A stretch of DNA of 64,000 nucleotides from contig OZ316898.1 of NCBI GenBank assembly GCA_973895155.1, positions 15,562,001 through 15,626,000 of the forward strand. Direction: 5' to 3'. The translations under genes were made by a program, and so were the position numbers. Under the pieces are notes generated by a model, which saw nothing but the letters and a program-made list of their open reading frames with translations, was not told the DNA's origin and searched no databases. Positions 10,411-20,840 of this stretch are shown here, piece by piece; position 1 is the first letter of the stretch, and each line of letters begins with the position of its first letter. Source of the stretch: Marsupella aquatica. Its lineage: Eukaryota; Marchantiophyta.

Positions 10411-11676
10411 CCGTTGAAGTTACCGTTACTAAACCCAAGGATACGAATGGATCCAACCAGCGAAAGAGCCCCATATATCCGTTCAAGTTACCATTGAATC
10501 ATGGGTCTTCCATAAATAGCGCCCGATGCTAGCATTAGGGGTTATCTTTATGAGTACATTGTCGTCTCCAATACATCATATAGATCAAAATATTTTCCCA
10601 TATGAATCAAAGTTTGGCACGATTACTTTACTAGCGCCCGGCGCTAGCGAAAGATCCCAATACATACGTTCAAGTTACCGTTTCATAATGGGTCTACAAT
10701 AGATAGCGCCCGGCGCTAGCATTGGGGGTTATCTTTATGTGAACAATGTTGTATCTACTAGGTCCAATTGAATCACATTTGACACTCTTAGTTTATTAGC
10801 GCTAGGTGCTAGCCAAATATCCCCACCTGGCCTCATTCACAATTGGGTGTACCTCGCAGGAACCACTTTCAGGACTCAAAAACATGCTTTTTTAGTGAAA
10901 AATGACTTTCGTAACATGGAAAAAGGTTCATCATGATTTTATCTCAAGACATTTAAGTCTAATTTTTTCACAATACTAGTTTACATGGTGTAACCTACCT
11001 CACCATGTAGATACATCAAGTTTTCAACTGTTTTAAGGGATCCTATTATTGATGGCCCTAAATAAGCCAAAATTACTGATTATTTTTGTCCTGTACATAA
11101 AGTTTTAGTGGGTGTCACTATTTAAGTTTTGAAATATAAGATTATGCTATTAGTATGCATGCTTTGGTAAAATATTATTGTCTAAAATGCATTTTTTAGA
11201 GTCCTTTTGAGTCCTGAAATGATGTGACCCGTTGCGTGACAAGTCCTTTTATCAATCTTTGAAGGACATATAAGGAGAGCTTCAAAGTCTCAAATGCTAG
11301 ATAGTTTAATGAATGTTACCAACCTATAGGATGTTTATTAAGTATAGTACATCAAATTTTCTATATCATCTCATTACACCCTAAAAATGATATCCTAAAG
11401 CATAATAAACTATGGTCACTTTTGAGTGTGACGTTCCTTTTGGGTCCTCCAATTGTGAATGAGGCCACCTATATCCGTTGAAGTTACCGTTAAATAACGG
11501 GTCTTGATTAGATAGCGCCTGGCGCTAGCATTGGGGTTTATCTTCATATTTGAGTCACACTTTGCCACTCGTACTTTGCTAGCACCAGGCGCTAGCAAAA
11601 GAGTCCTCTCAAACAAACTCTCAATTGTTTCATTACAAACAGAAACATTAGAGACATTGGATAGCGCCAGGCGCTA
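10411..11676. promoter_or_regulatory. Seven-site palindrome array between the divergent MULE-1 genes
   Basis: TAGCGCC-N-GGCGCTA or close variants occur at 10517, 10632, 10704, 10797, 11513, 11580 and 11662. A second box, CCGTTGAAGTTACCGTT, occurs at 10411, 10479, 10666 and 11475. The last three start exactly 38 bp before a palindrome. Removing the MITE-like insert (10829-11466) leaves site spacings of 67-115 bp, as in the seven-site array of MULE-2. Its place between divergent genes suggests a shared promoter or binding platform, but no binding is demonstrated. Confidence 0.65.
10829..11466. mobile_element. MITE-like insertion with 18-bp perfect TIRs
   Basis: GGCCTCATTCACAATTGG at 10829-10846 is the exact reverse complement of CCAATTGTGAATGAGGCC at 11449-11466. 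ACCT flanks both sides (10825-10828 and 11467-11470). The 638-bp AT-rich interior has no ORF. It interrupts the palindrome array, which is uninterrupted at the same place in MULE-2. The superfamily is unclear from a 4-bp TSD. Confidence 0.75.
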
Positions 11677-11896
11677 CCATTCTAAATTTCATTGATTTGA
11701 TATGAATATATGTGTAGAAGATCTATTTTAGAGAGAATTATTTTCACTTATGATACAATATCTCATAGACGGTCAATTTGTAATGCCGTTAGAAAACGAC
11801 AAACATTCATTGATGACCGGCAATTTATCGTACTTTCAATGGTTCTATTCATCACAAATGAATTGTCTGGAACCAAAATTCAGGAAATCATTCTCG

Positions 11897-14800
11897 ATGG
11901 ATTTGCTAATTGTAATCTCTCGCTCTCCGCCTGGAGACCTAGTGTCAATCCCTCTCCCAAGTCCTAAGCAACATGATCATATTTCCGAGGAATTTCTTGC
12001 CACCAGGTTTGGAATCCTTGGTGTGAGTATACGCAAAATTGTGATCTCAGAATCAGATGTGGTTGTTGACGCTCATGTCACTGGAGCAGTTTGACATTGG
12101 AGATTGTGCGGTGGTGTGAGGTACGACATTGTTAGTTTAGAGAAATCTGAGGTACCATCCTTGTCGTCAAAGGATATGATGAAAGTAGATTTGATTGACC
12201 TTTCAGATAGTAGTGATGATCAAGACATTTCAAAGATTCCTGTTCCTCAAAACAATGTGAAATTGGAGGCAGTGGATGTGTTGACTAAGGGTACTACCAA
12301 TTTGATTGTCTACCGGAGGAGTGCGCTTGATACGATTCTGCAATCAAAAGGCCAGAGTGAGATCTCTAGATTCATGCGAAGGAATGATTACAGATTTGAG
12401 CAAGTATCAAGCTTGCCAGGCATGTACAATGGGAATGTTGTTTTTGAATTGCCTCGTGTTGTTGGAGTTTGTTCAAAAGGTGAACATCTTTGAGACATGG
12501 ATCGGGGAAAAGACTGTTACTATTGGACTTGGATTGTCACAACTTCCGCAAATGTTGTCCCCAAAAAGATGTGGGATTTTGGGAAAGTGTTTTGCACCGG
12601 TTCTCTAGAATGTCGTAACAATTCATGTGAGTTCTGGGTCGAACATGAAAGGAGGAATGCACGGTTTTGGGGGAAAATTCCAAAGCTTTCCGGTCCGCAT
12701 GTGGTCGGGCAACTCATTCCTTAAGGCGGGATTGTTTGTCATTACTGTTTGGAGCATCCATTTTGCGTTGAATCATGTCCAGCCATGATGTTCTACATGT
12801 ACGCATCTTCCAAAGTTGAAGCGGAATCCGCTAAGCATATGTCATGTCTTGCTATTCACATGGGATTTCATAATCATCCTAGCAAGCAAGTGTTTTCCAG
12901 AGAGGTTGAAAAGGTGGCAAAGATACACTTGGAGAAAGGTTTGAGTTTGAATCCGCATGCAACTGCTTTGGGTATGAGAACATAGTCACCGGATCTCTTT
13001 TTAAAGCGATGTGTGAGTCATCCGTGAAGGATATGATCCCGATAGAAGAGACAAAGATTTTTGAATCTCTTTAGGTGATCTCAACCCCTCAAAAACTTGT
13101 GAATCTTCTCAGAAGTATTCGTCAAGACCAGAAAGGAAGAGGGGAGCTGGAATTTCTGGTTAGCATGCAAAAGAACATTTCCTTCCCTTTTCTTCAAAGG
13201 TTCTTGTTGCCCAGGCAAGGATGCCGAGATGAAAGTGCGCACATTTTCAAAATGTCCATTAAGGGTGAAGGCTCTGGTCTGGATCTTCTTTGAAGGATGA
13301 CCCCCGGAGGGCCTCTTGAGGGTGCTTGGGTAATTTTTGATGTGATGCATCGAATGACTAAGGATTGGCTTACGTTCAGTGTCCATGTTTATGACCATAA
13401 CTATCGTGCACTTTGCACGATATTCACTTGCAAGTTGCTGGCAGAAGATACAAAATCACTTGAGAGGGCTTGGCGTCTAATGTTGGAGGTAGCGGCTGAG
13501 AATGGTCTTGAGAATGTACACGTTCATGGTTTCCTGGCGGACAATGCTCAAGCAGGTTGGAATGCTGCCAGGAATGTGTTCTTTGGGAGAATACCAAATC
13601 CTAAAAGTGAACGATCAGATGCATTTCATTTCTTCCAGTCGTTTCGGAGATACTCAATCGAAGGCATTCATGAGGGAAAGCAGGGTGAACATCGTGCCCT
13701 TTGGGATAGGTTGCGGAATGCAAAATTGTTTATTGAGGCATATCGTATTTTGAGAGAAATTGATGCGTGGTGGGGGGCTGGTAATTGTTACCCTGGGAAA
13801 TTACGAATGTTGCAAGGTTGGATATCTTGGTGGGTGGTCCGATGGCGCCAATGGGGGAACTTTATCAGATTGGTGAGTTTTCTAAACACTTGTTGGTTAG
13901 CGCCTGGCGCTACTCATACTGGTTCTACTCTTACGCCTTTAGTAGTATTGAGGGTCTCTAGGCTAGCGCCTGGCGCTACTCAAAAAGGTAATACTTGATA
14001 TCCTGTACTAGCATTATGGGTTCTATTTGCTATTTCTTGGAGCTATTGAACTCTCTAAACTTGTTGCCTGCTTTCTCTAGAGCAAGAGTGCAGAAGAAGC
14101 AGCGATGATTCCAAATTGTGATGGATCCGAGTTGTCTCACGCGTCCATGATTGCTTGGCAAACCAAGAAGAAGGTTGGCATCTTTGAAGGCTGTGAAATA
14201 AATCAGAACAGGGCGATATCTCAAATTGCCGCATATACGGCTTACAAAAGAGGAATGAACAGAGGGAATGGGAATGGTCCAATTGTGTTTGAGTTGGCTT
14301 TCCGATCTGCTGATCTAGCGGGGTCCCCACGGTTGTTTGAAGAGGCTTCAAACCTTTTCCTTTCCCATGCGGCTGAATTCGATTTGGAAAGGAGTTCACC
14401 TTTGAACAGGGATGTAGTTACACGATCAGTAAAGAGGAAGGGCCATGCTACTGGAAACGTCTCCGCTCAAGACTCCCACAGGCACGATATTGTCCTCATT
14501 ACAACTCCAAACACCCAAGGTTTCAAGCAAAGAAATCTAAATAGAACTGAATTTTTGCCCATTCAATCTGAACCTCTAGTCCAAGAGGATGAAGTCGTCA
14601 ATCTTATAGAGAGCAATTGTTCCAATAGTCTTAACGAGCGGACGCCTCCTCCTCCAATGCAAACGAGGTCATCTGTGACTCCAATTACTCCCCCAGTATA
14701 TGTTGTTCAAGAAGAAACCCTGCCTGTGTTAGAGGCCAATGTTTCTTCTGGATCCTGGCATATTCGTCAAACTTTGAAGCATGGGGCCGGACCTGTTTGC

Positions 14801-15592
14801 AATGGATCCCTTGGCGGACAAGGAGATCGTGATGAATATCAAAATCGATTAAAGAAGATAGGTTACCGGATGGCAAGTGGAGTTGTTGGTATTGGAGTTC
14901 GAGCAGCGCGGCTTTTCAAAGGGGAACCACATCCAGAACTGATCTGGTTCTGTCCAAATAATATTTGTTACAAAAGTCGTCCTCAAAAAGGTGTGGTGAA
15001 CGTTCCTCCCCCTGTCGATCACCTACCTGTTGCATTGAGTACAAATCTTTCCGCAGCGGAGGTCGAGTTTCTGAAGGAGAATGGAATATCAGTCAGCGGT
15101 GTAGGTCATGGTGTAGAAAATGCACCAATTGGACTTGATCTCCGCATTGATGTCAATGCTTTTCCTGAAAGGATAAATCTAGTTGAGCCGACAATTTGTT
15201 GTTTATCTCAAAACGGAAGGACGTGCTTACAGAGAGTGCATCTAACTAAGTCGCACTATAAGAAGATTGAAGCAATTGAGAAAGAGGAGATGAGAGTAAT
15301 ATGTTCCAGAGATGTTGCAACAGGAAATGGATGGGGCAAACAATTTTGTGTCCAATCACACATCAATCACCACTCTGTGATTGCCTATTGGGTTCAGATT
15401 TGCTGCTTCCTGTGCTGTTCTTGTGAAGATTTTTACCGTCGTCATGCCCACAGAAAACCTTTCATGCCTTGCAAACATCTGTACTGGATTTATAAAAATG
15501 TTCTCAAGCTGGACCTACGAGAATCCACATTGTCAAGTCATCCAATACTCACCGTTGGAGAAGTACGTCTCTTGTTGGAACGGGAAATTTGA
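11897..15592 (+). pseudogene. MULE-1 transposase (GCM/WRKY-like zinc, MULE DDE region, SWIM)
   Basis: The start ATG at 11897 opens MDLLIVISRSPPGDLV, as in MULE-2. Exon 1 runs to 13872 (donor GTGAGT) and exon 2 from 14081 (acceptor CTCTAG). In order: an N-terminal domain with an acidic DLSDSSDD patch; a zinc module (CTGSLECRNNSC near 12593, CHYC and CVESCPA near 12740-12785, HMGFHNH near 12860); the catalytic-like block (IFDVMHRMTKDW near 13335, HGFLADNAQAGW near 13530); and a SWIM finger (CSCEDFYRRHAHRKPFMPCKH, 15418-15480). It is broken by stops at 12092, 12491, 12722, 13072 and 13291 and by a frameshift near 12975. The intron carries palindromes at 13898 and 13964. Confidence 0.75.
13898..13978. 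repeat. Pair of perfect palindromes in the MULE-1 transposase intron
   Basis: TAGCGCCTGGCGCTA at 13898-13912 and 13964-13978, each followed by CTCA. The MULE-2 intron has the same pair (30588, 30657) with one or two changes, plus a perfect site at 34746-34760. The MULE-4 intron has 49687-49701 (perfect) and 49800-49814. Confidence 0.8.
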
Positions 15593-16235
15593 GTGGAAAC
15601 CGTTGGCTATTGTGTGGTTTACGTTCAACCGTGCTTTCCTTTCTTTGTCGTTATCCAACAGCATTATCAGATAGACATTTTTTTGAATGAGTACGTTACA
15701 TATTTTTAATGTAGAGTGTCATCATAGGTAGCGCCTGGCGCTAGTATTATTGACATATTGATTCATTAATTGTCTAACGAAGGTTTTACACTACCTTGTT
15801 TTTATTAGAGTTGGTTTTCCAATCACGGTCGTTATACCCCACCAGGAGGTTTTTTGGGAATCAGTACATTATATGTTTTTAGTTTCTTAAAATAGAGTGT
15901 CATCAATGGTAGCGCCTGGCGCTAGTATTATTGACAGTCGATTCAGATCGTGTACTTTTGAGGTTTGGACAATGCCTTGTTTTTATTAAAGTTGGGTTTT
16001 GAACGCCGTGATAAGTACTGTGAGTCACTGGAAACATAAAATTGAATGGAGTTTTGGGAAGGATTTTTTGTTTGTTTTGATGGTGACTGTAAATAGGAAG
16101 TAAATTCGAAGCAGGTATTTCCTGATGTGAGTAAAAACTTTGCTCATAACAGTTATATTTTCCTGATATGAGGAAAGTTTTTGCTCGTAACAGTAAAAAA
16201 AACTCATGTTTCCTGGCACAGTGTAAATCCTTGAG
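15593..16235 (+). other. MULE-1 3' flank with palindromes and terminal motif
   Basis: Perfect palindromes lie at 15729-15743 and 15910-15924. Near the end, TCCTGATGTGAGTAAAAAC and TTTCCTGATATGAGGAAAG recur as a degenerate direct repeat, each followed by a variant of GCTCGTAACAGTAAAA (about 16118-16200). MULE-2 has the same pair at 36668-36750. These are the likeliest terminal transposase-binding sequences. There is no gene. Confidence 0.5.
15729..15924. repeat. Two perfect palindromes in the MULE-1 3' flank
   Basis: Sites at 15729-15743 and 15910-15924 each sit in the context GGTAGCGCCTGGCGCTAGTA followed by TTATTGACA, so the whole surrounding unit is duplicated about 180 bp apart. Confidence 0.75.
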
Positions 16236-16402
16236 TGGACGATAGCTCGATGGAAGATAGATAGTAGCCCGCCCAAGGGCACCCATTGTATTGATAACAA
16301 GATTCCAGGAAGTAAAGTGTTTAAGTTTGGGCCCCAAATTGTGTATGTCACTCATCTGGATCGTAGCCATAAACAGTTCGTTTTCCCGAGGTGACCCTTG
16401 CA
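16236..16402 (+). mobile_element. Fragment of the Ty3-like leader seen at 1931-2145
   Basis: The sequence from GACGATAGCTCGATGGAAG to the GAGGTGACCCTTGCA segment is nearly the same as 1931-2128, minus a short internal stretch. It abuts the MULE-1 right end. MULE-1 is therefore bracketed by two pieces of the same retrotransposon family that do not join into one simple target. Confidence 0.65.
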
Positions 16403-17224
16403 TTCAGTCCACGCGACACCGTCAGCCAGAATACTTGTATCAAAGCAATCAGATCTTCATGAATGAAGTCCCAACATGCTTTATATATTTCAGCGGTCAT
16501 CCCATCCAGACCTGGTGTCTTGTCTGATGACAGCATCCATAGAGTCTCCTTGATTTCTTTGTAGTTTGGGAGCTTTTCCATCTGTGTTAAGTCTACAGTC
16601 AATAGAGTGTGTTTGGTGTGCGCTAGCAATGCTCTGCAAGCACGCAACATCTCCCCGCGTTCAGCCATAGTTGGGGCAGCATGGGCATAAAGCTGCTTAC
16701 AGTGTTGGACTACTTCTTGTAGAATCAGCCTAGGGTTTGTGATCTCAATCCCCCCATCGATAATCAGAGATTTCATTGCTTCTCTGCTGCGCTTTGCTTT
16801 CACTGTTGCAAAGTAAAATTTGGTCGGCTCATCACCTTCTCCTAACCACTTTATTCTTGCTAGACGCCTCCCAATGTGCGCCTCTTCCAATTCAGCCGCG
16901 TGTAGCTGGTCCTCAGTCCATCTCTCCCCGTAGAGTCAATTGCTCTACGCACCAATGTTTCCACCATGACCTCTTCCATCTCCATATCCGGTCCTGCTTC
17001 TCTTTGCACCTCATTAGGCCTTTTGTCCACTAGATTCCTTGCCTTCCTCGGGTCCAAGTTTTTGTTTATTTCTTCCAGCTCCATGCTCTCTCCTGCGCTA
17101 GACACAACCATCGGTAAGAATTGGAGCGAGCGTTGTTTTTTGGCCTCTTGGAGCCCCCTATCTTTCTTAGCCGATGGCGGAGTTTTGCTATCTATCTTGC
17201 GTGCTCTTTCCTTTCCTTTTCGAG
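16403..17224 (-). pseudogene. LINE ORF2 fragment (EN-RT linker and RT start)
   Basis: The minus strand encodes the standard plant LINE connector, IKWLGEGDEPTKFYFATVKAKR, followed by an RT start reading SSDKTPGLDGMTAEIYKACWDFI. The RT palm motif (YADD) is missing, because the fragment ends near 16415 in the Ty3 leader. Upstream (16930-17224) the frame encodes a charged region of unknown nature. The left edge of a CACTA element cuts it at 17225. Confidence 0.7.
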
Positions 17225-17600
17225 CACTACAACACAAATGGGGTCTTTTGTGAAGCTATCGCCTTCTCAGTCAACAAAGAAACATGGGATATATTTCTGA
17301 ACAATGCGAAGCAATCCGCATCGCAATGTCTTTGCAAAATGCGAAGCTAAAGACTTTGCTTCCGTACTTTCGCAATGATTTCGCAATGTGCGAAATTAAG
17401 TTTATCGCACATTTGCAATCCAATGTGATTACACATTCTTGGAAATATTGCAAAATAAAACAAATTTCAAACGCTTCACACATTTGCAACCTCGCAAGGA
17501 TTGCAACCTCATTGCAACGTGGTTGGCATCCGTTTGTGTTGCGATTCATATTGTTTCACAAATAGTTTGCGAAGGTTGAATATTGACAAAACTTAGATGG
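17225..17600. repeat. CACTA left terminus and subterminal GCGAAGC repeats
   Basis: The CACTAC terminus is followed by about 300 bp carrying many direct and inverted copies of a short motif: TGCGAAGC, GCAATGCGAAGC, CGCAATG, TTTGCGAAG. Subterminal arrays of 10-20 bp motifs are the normal binding sites for TnpA-type proteins in CACTA elements. Similar motif clusters recur internally at 18663-18836 and 20100-20345. Confidence 0.7.
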
Positions 17601-17982
17601 TTTATGCTTTGCATATTTGAGACACATCCGTCATGGCAAGTTTACCATTCGGAGAGAATGGCAATGTTGAGAAGCATTTTGAATGGCAATATTGCGATTT
17701 TGTGAGGATTGGTCATTTTCAATGACTTTAATTTCTTAAGTGTTTTGCAAATGCTTCACGCTTGAGATTTAGGGTTTAATTAATGGTTATTAGGACACAT
17801 TGGAGATAGGGTATACCTAGAAATATGTATAATGAAGAGGAAATATGCCTGGAGGTACAAAAATTAGGGTTTGAAAGAACCCCACCTATATATAGATAGG
17901 GTGGTGCACATATGCATAACTACAGCTAACAAGCATAGCATACCCATATGCAGCTCTAGAAGGCTACCTCCACCAACAACAT

Positions 17983-19993
17983 CTAGAATGGGCCCTTACT
18001 ACTCCTCTTTTTGGTCCGGGCCCTCTCCCCTCCTCGACGGGTCACAGCCACCCGAGTGGGCTCCGGCTCCGGCTCCGGCTCTACCTCCTCTGTATCCTCC
18101 TTTGGGCCACCATCCTCCTGCCCCTCCTCGTCCTCCTCGTCCTCATCCTCATCCCCTGGCTCAGGTGCTGATCCACCTCTAGGACGTGAAGTACTACCAC
18201 CTCCAGAGGATGTAACCTGCCTGCTACTACGATGACTATGACTACTACGCTCATCCACGTCGTTGTTGCTAACATCAGAGCCTGGCTCCTCAGCCCCCTC
18301 CGCATCCGTCTCATCGTCATCCCTGCTTGAAGCACGCAATTAGGAGAGGTCACCAATAAAAGAAGGAAAACTTAATAAAACCTTGCATAATGAAGACATG
18401 CACACAATTTAGAAAATTAAAGTGTTGAGACTTACACTAGCCAATGCTGCATACGTGATCTCAAAGAGATGTTTTGCCCCAAACTTTGCCCCTACCTTCA
18501 TCTCTTCAGGGGTGATTTTGCGGTGGTACCTCTTATACTATCAAAGGCCACAATTTAACCAACCCACGTAATTCAGCCTAAAGTGACCCAAATGAATGCA
18601 CATAATTCAAACCCCACACAAGACTTGAACACTTAAGAAAAATTTCAAAAAAATTTGAATTTGTGAATCGATGTACTTCGCAAAATGCAAAGCTCCATCA
18701 GTTGCAAAGCTGTTGCGATATTTTTTGCGAAGCGGACTTCATCGCAAATTAAAGCCTTTGCAAAGCCTTCAGCAAAAATGTTCATGATTGGCTTTGCGAA
18801 GCAATCCGCTTCGCAAGAGCTTCGCAAAGCCTGTTATGCAACAAATTTTAAAAAAGGTACCTTGTGCGTGTCAGAGCATATTAGGGCAAGGCAAAAGCAA
18901 GAGGATAGGAAAGAGGTTGGGGCATTGCACATCACAATACATTGGGGAAAGAGGCCAAGTAGTAGGGAAAGAGGAGGACACTCACAAAGGCTGCCTTTAG
19001 GCCGGGGAGTCCACCTTGCCCCATTCTGTGAGTGACCTTGGAACGGCTGGTCACTCGTGCAGCAGCTTGGGAGAACTTCTTGGGTGGCTGACCCTCTTTG
19101 TCCACAATTTGCTGCATGAGTTCTACTTGCTGCTCCAAGGGCTTCAGATCGCGGGTTGTCTTCCCGGCCTCCTTTGCTTGGGTGAGCTTGTCTAACTTCT
19201 CCTTTGCTGCTTGCAGGTTCTTGCTGGCCCTGATTTGCACCTCAACCTGATAGAAGGCCTTCCACATGTCTTTTGAGAATTGCAGAGGCCTCTTCAACCT
19301 CCTATAGTCCTCAAGCTCCTTCAGGTAGGCCCTAATCTTCTTCCTGTCATGATATCGAGCCTGAGACATTGAATTTGAAATTCTGTCTATAATCCATGTT
19401 TCATCCAGGTCTGGTTCATTTTGAAATGCATCTTTGACTTGTGTGGTCACTCTCTTCTGATCCTCCTTGGAAATCTTTCCCCATTCAACACCTCTGGGGA
19501 AGTTAGTGGCCACAATGTGCTTTATGGTGCTCTTAGCCCCTGTGTAAGCAAGCTCCGAAGGAATGCCATGGGCCTCTAGAAGAAGAATAGGGAGCTTCTT
19601 TCGCTCCTCCTCCTTCTTTCGCTGCTCCTCCTTCTTCCGCTGCTCCTCCCTGCTCTTTCAAATCTCATCTCTCTCCTCCTTTCTTCTCTTCTTCTCTAGG
19701 GCCTAAGGAGAGAGGACTCCTGCCTTGGCCCTCTCCTCCTTCTTCCTCTTCTTTGCTTTTCCCTTCTCTTCAGCTGCCTTCCTTGCTTCCTCATCTCTCG
19801 CAGCCTGCCCTGCTACCAGTCCAATTTGCAAAGCTTGCCCCAAGATTGCAGTCAAGGAGGCCATCCCTGCAAGAGTACTCAAATCCAAGGTACTCAACAG
19901 GGCAGCCGTCACATGCTGAGATACCATGGCAGTCAATCTATTCCTCTCCTCCTCTCCATTGTCCCCGCTGCCATTGCCACTACCTGATGCCAT
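17983..19993 (-). pseudogene. CACTA accessory protein, TnpA/Transposase_24-like
   Basis: Exon 1 starts at 19993 (MASGSGNGSGD). It runs through an Ala-rich helix, a Lys/Arg/Glu-rich coiled coil, and a domain starting VEWGKISKEDQKRVTTQV and including WIIDRISNSMSQARYHDRKK, to a donor near 18978. Exon 2 (about 18539-18435) encodes a KITPEEMKVGAKFG segment. Exon 3 (about 18326-17983) is an acidic Ser/Glu tail ending in KKRSSKGPF. Two in-frame stops lie near 19703 and 19655. The order W-domain, R/H-rich loop, coiled coil matches the plant Ptta/En-Spm accessory family, which binds subterminal repeats. It is transcribed away from TNP2. Confidence in the family is moderate. Confidence 0.5.
18663..18836. 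repeat. Internal GCGAAGC/GCTTCGCAA cluster
   Basis: This dense patch of the CACTA motif in both orientations (CTTCGCAAAATGC, TGCGAAGCGG, GCTTCGCAAGAGCTTCGC) lies in the long intron of the accessory gene, far from either end. Confidence 0.6.
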
Positions 19994-20099
19994 AGCTCCT
20001 CACCCAAGACACCTTGAACCCTCTCTCCCTTTTTCCAATGCCCTTCACCTCGCTCCCTCCCTTGCACTTTGATCGTGCCGCGAGCGCTAATGAGCCCCG

Positions 20100-20345
20100 G
20101 CCCGCCCCTTTCGGATTTCAAATCGCGTAAAAACAAACATTGCAAAGCTTCCCGCATTGCAATTTGAGAACCCACGAGCTTCGCAAACACCTTCTCAAAG
20201 TTGCAAAGATGTTGCGAAGCTATTAGTATTGCAACAACATTGCAACTTACTTTAAATTGAATTTGCGAAGCATTTGCGAAGCGTTTGCGAAGCGGATAGT
20301 ATCACATTCTAATGTTTTAATTGCGATGATGTTTGCGAAGCATCA
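20100..20345. repeat. GCGAAGC cluster upstream of the CACTA accessory gene
   Basis: Several TTTGCGAAGC copies, three in tight succession near 20265-20300, sit 110-350 bp upstream of the accessory gene start. This is where a TnpA-like protein could autoregulate its own promoter. Confidence 0.55.
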
Positions 20346-20840
20346 GGCTTTGGTATAACTTGGCAAACCGAGTGCCACATTTCCACAAGTGCCCATTTTG
20401 CATTTTTGGTAAGGTTTATTGCCACACCCCTATCACTCACTTGTTATGGATGGTTTGTTGAATGTTTAAGGATTTTTTGGACGAGATGATTTGTATGCAT
20501 ATATGCAAGTTTTTGGGGTTTTGGGTATGAGTAATTAACTAAGATGAGTGCTCATTACATTTTTTATTGTAAAGTAGTCTAGGTTGTTAGATAGTTTAAA
20601 TGATTAAGAGGGGTTTGGGTTATTGTTTGTAGGTTTGGAAGGGTTTAACATATTACATTAATTGGTTTTGGAGGGGAATGAGGTTTTAAGATGGGTTAGA
20701 TAATTAGAAGGGGTTTAGGTTGGTTGTTTGGACATATGATAGAGAAGGGAGGGCAAACACAAATTTATTAGGAGGGGTTTGTGGTGTTGGGGTTTAGGGA
20801 TGACATAAGTAATTAGCTAGGAGGTGTTTGGGGTTTAGGG

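Larger units (their letters stand above)
4345..16235. mobile_element. MULE-1: Mutator-like element with transposase and a second ParB/methyltransferase-like gene
   Basis: MULE-1 is the only copy that keeps both genes together. The second gene is on the minus strand (9881 to 5930) and the transposase on the plus strand (11897 to 15592), with a palindrome array between them. Palindromes at 4909, 5191 and 5230 show that the element extends left beyond the LINE insertion. The right end near 16235 shares terminal sequence with MULE-2. No matching terminal inverted repeat could be paired with the left end, so the left boundary (about 4345) is approximate. Both flanks are Ty3-like sequence. Confidence 0.65.

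Noticed and set aside
10517-11676. CRISPR-like array
   Set aside because: The repeated word is a 15-bp palindrome at irregular 67-115 bp steps, the sites are also scattered in introns, and no cas genes exist in this eukaryotic context.
17871-18235. Pro-rich plus-strand ORFs at the CACTA left side
   Set aside because: They are antisense to the acidic last exon of the accessory gene, which has proper splice borders.
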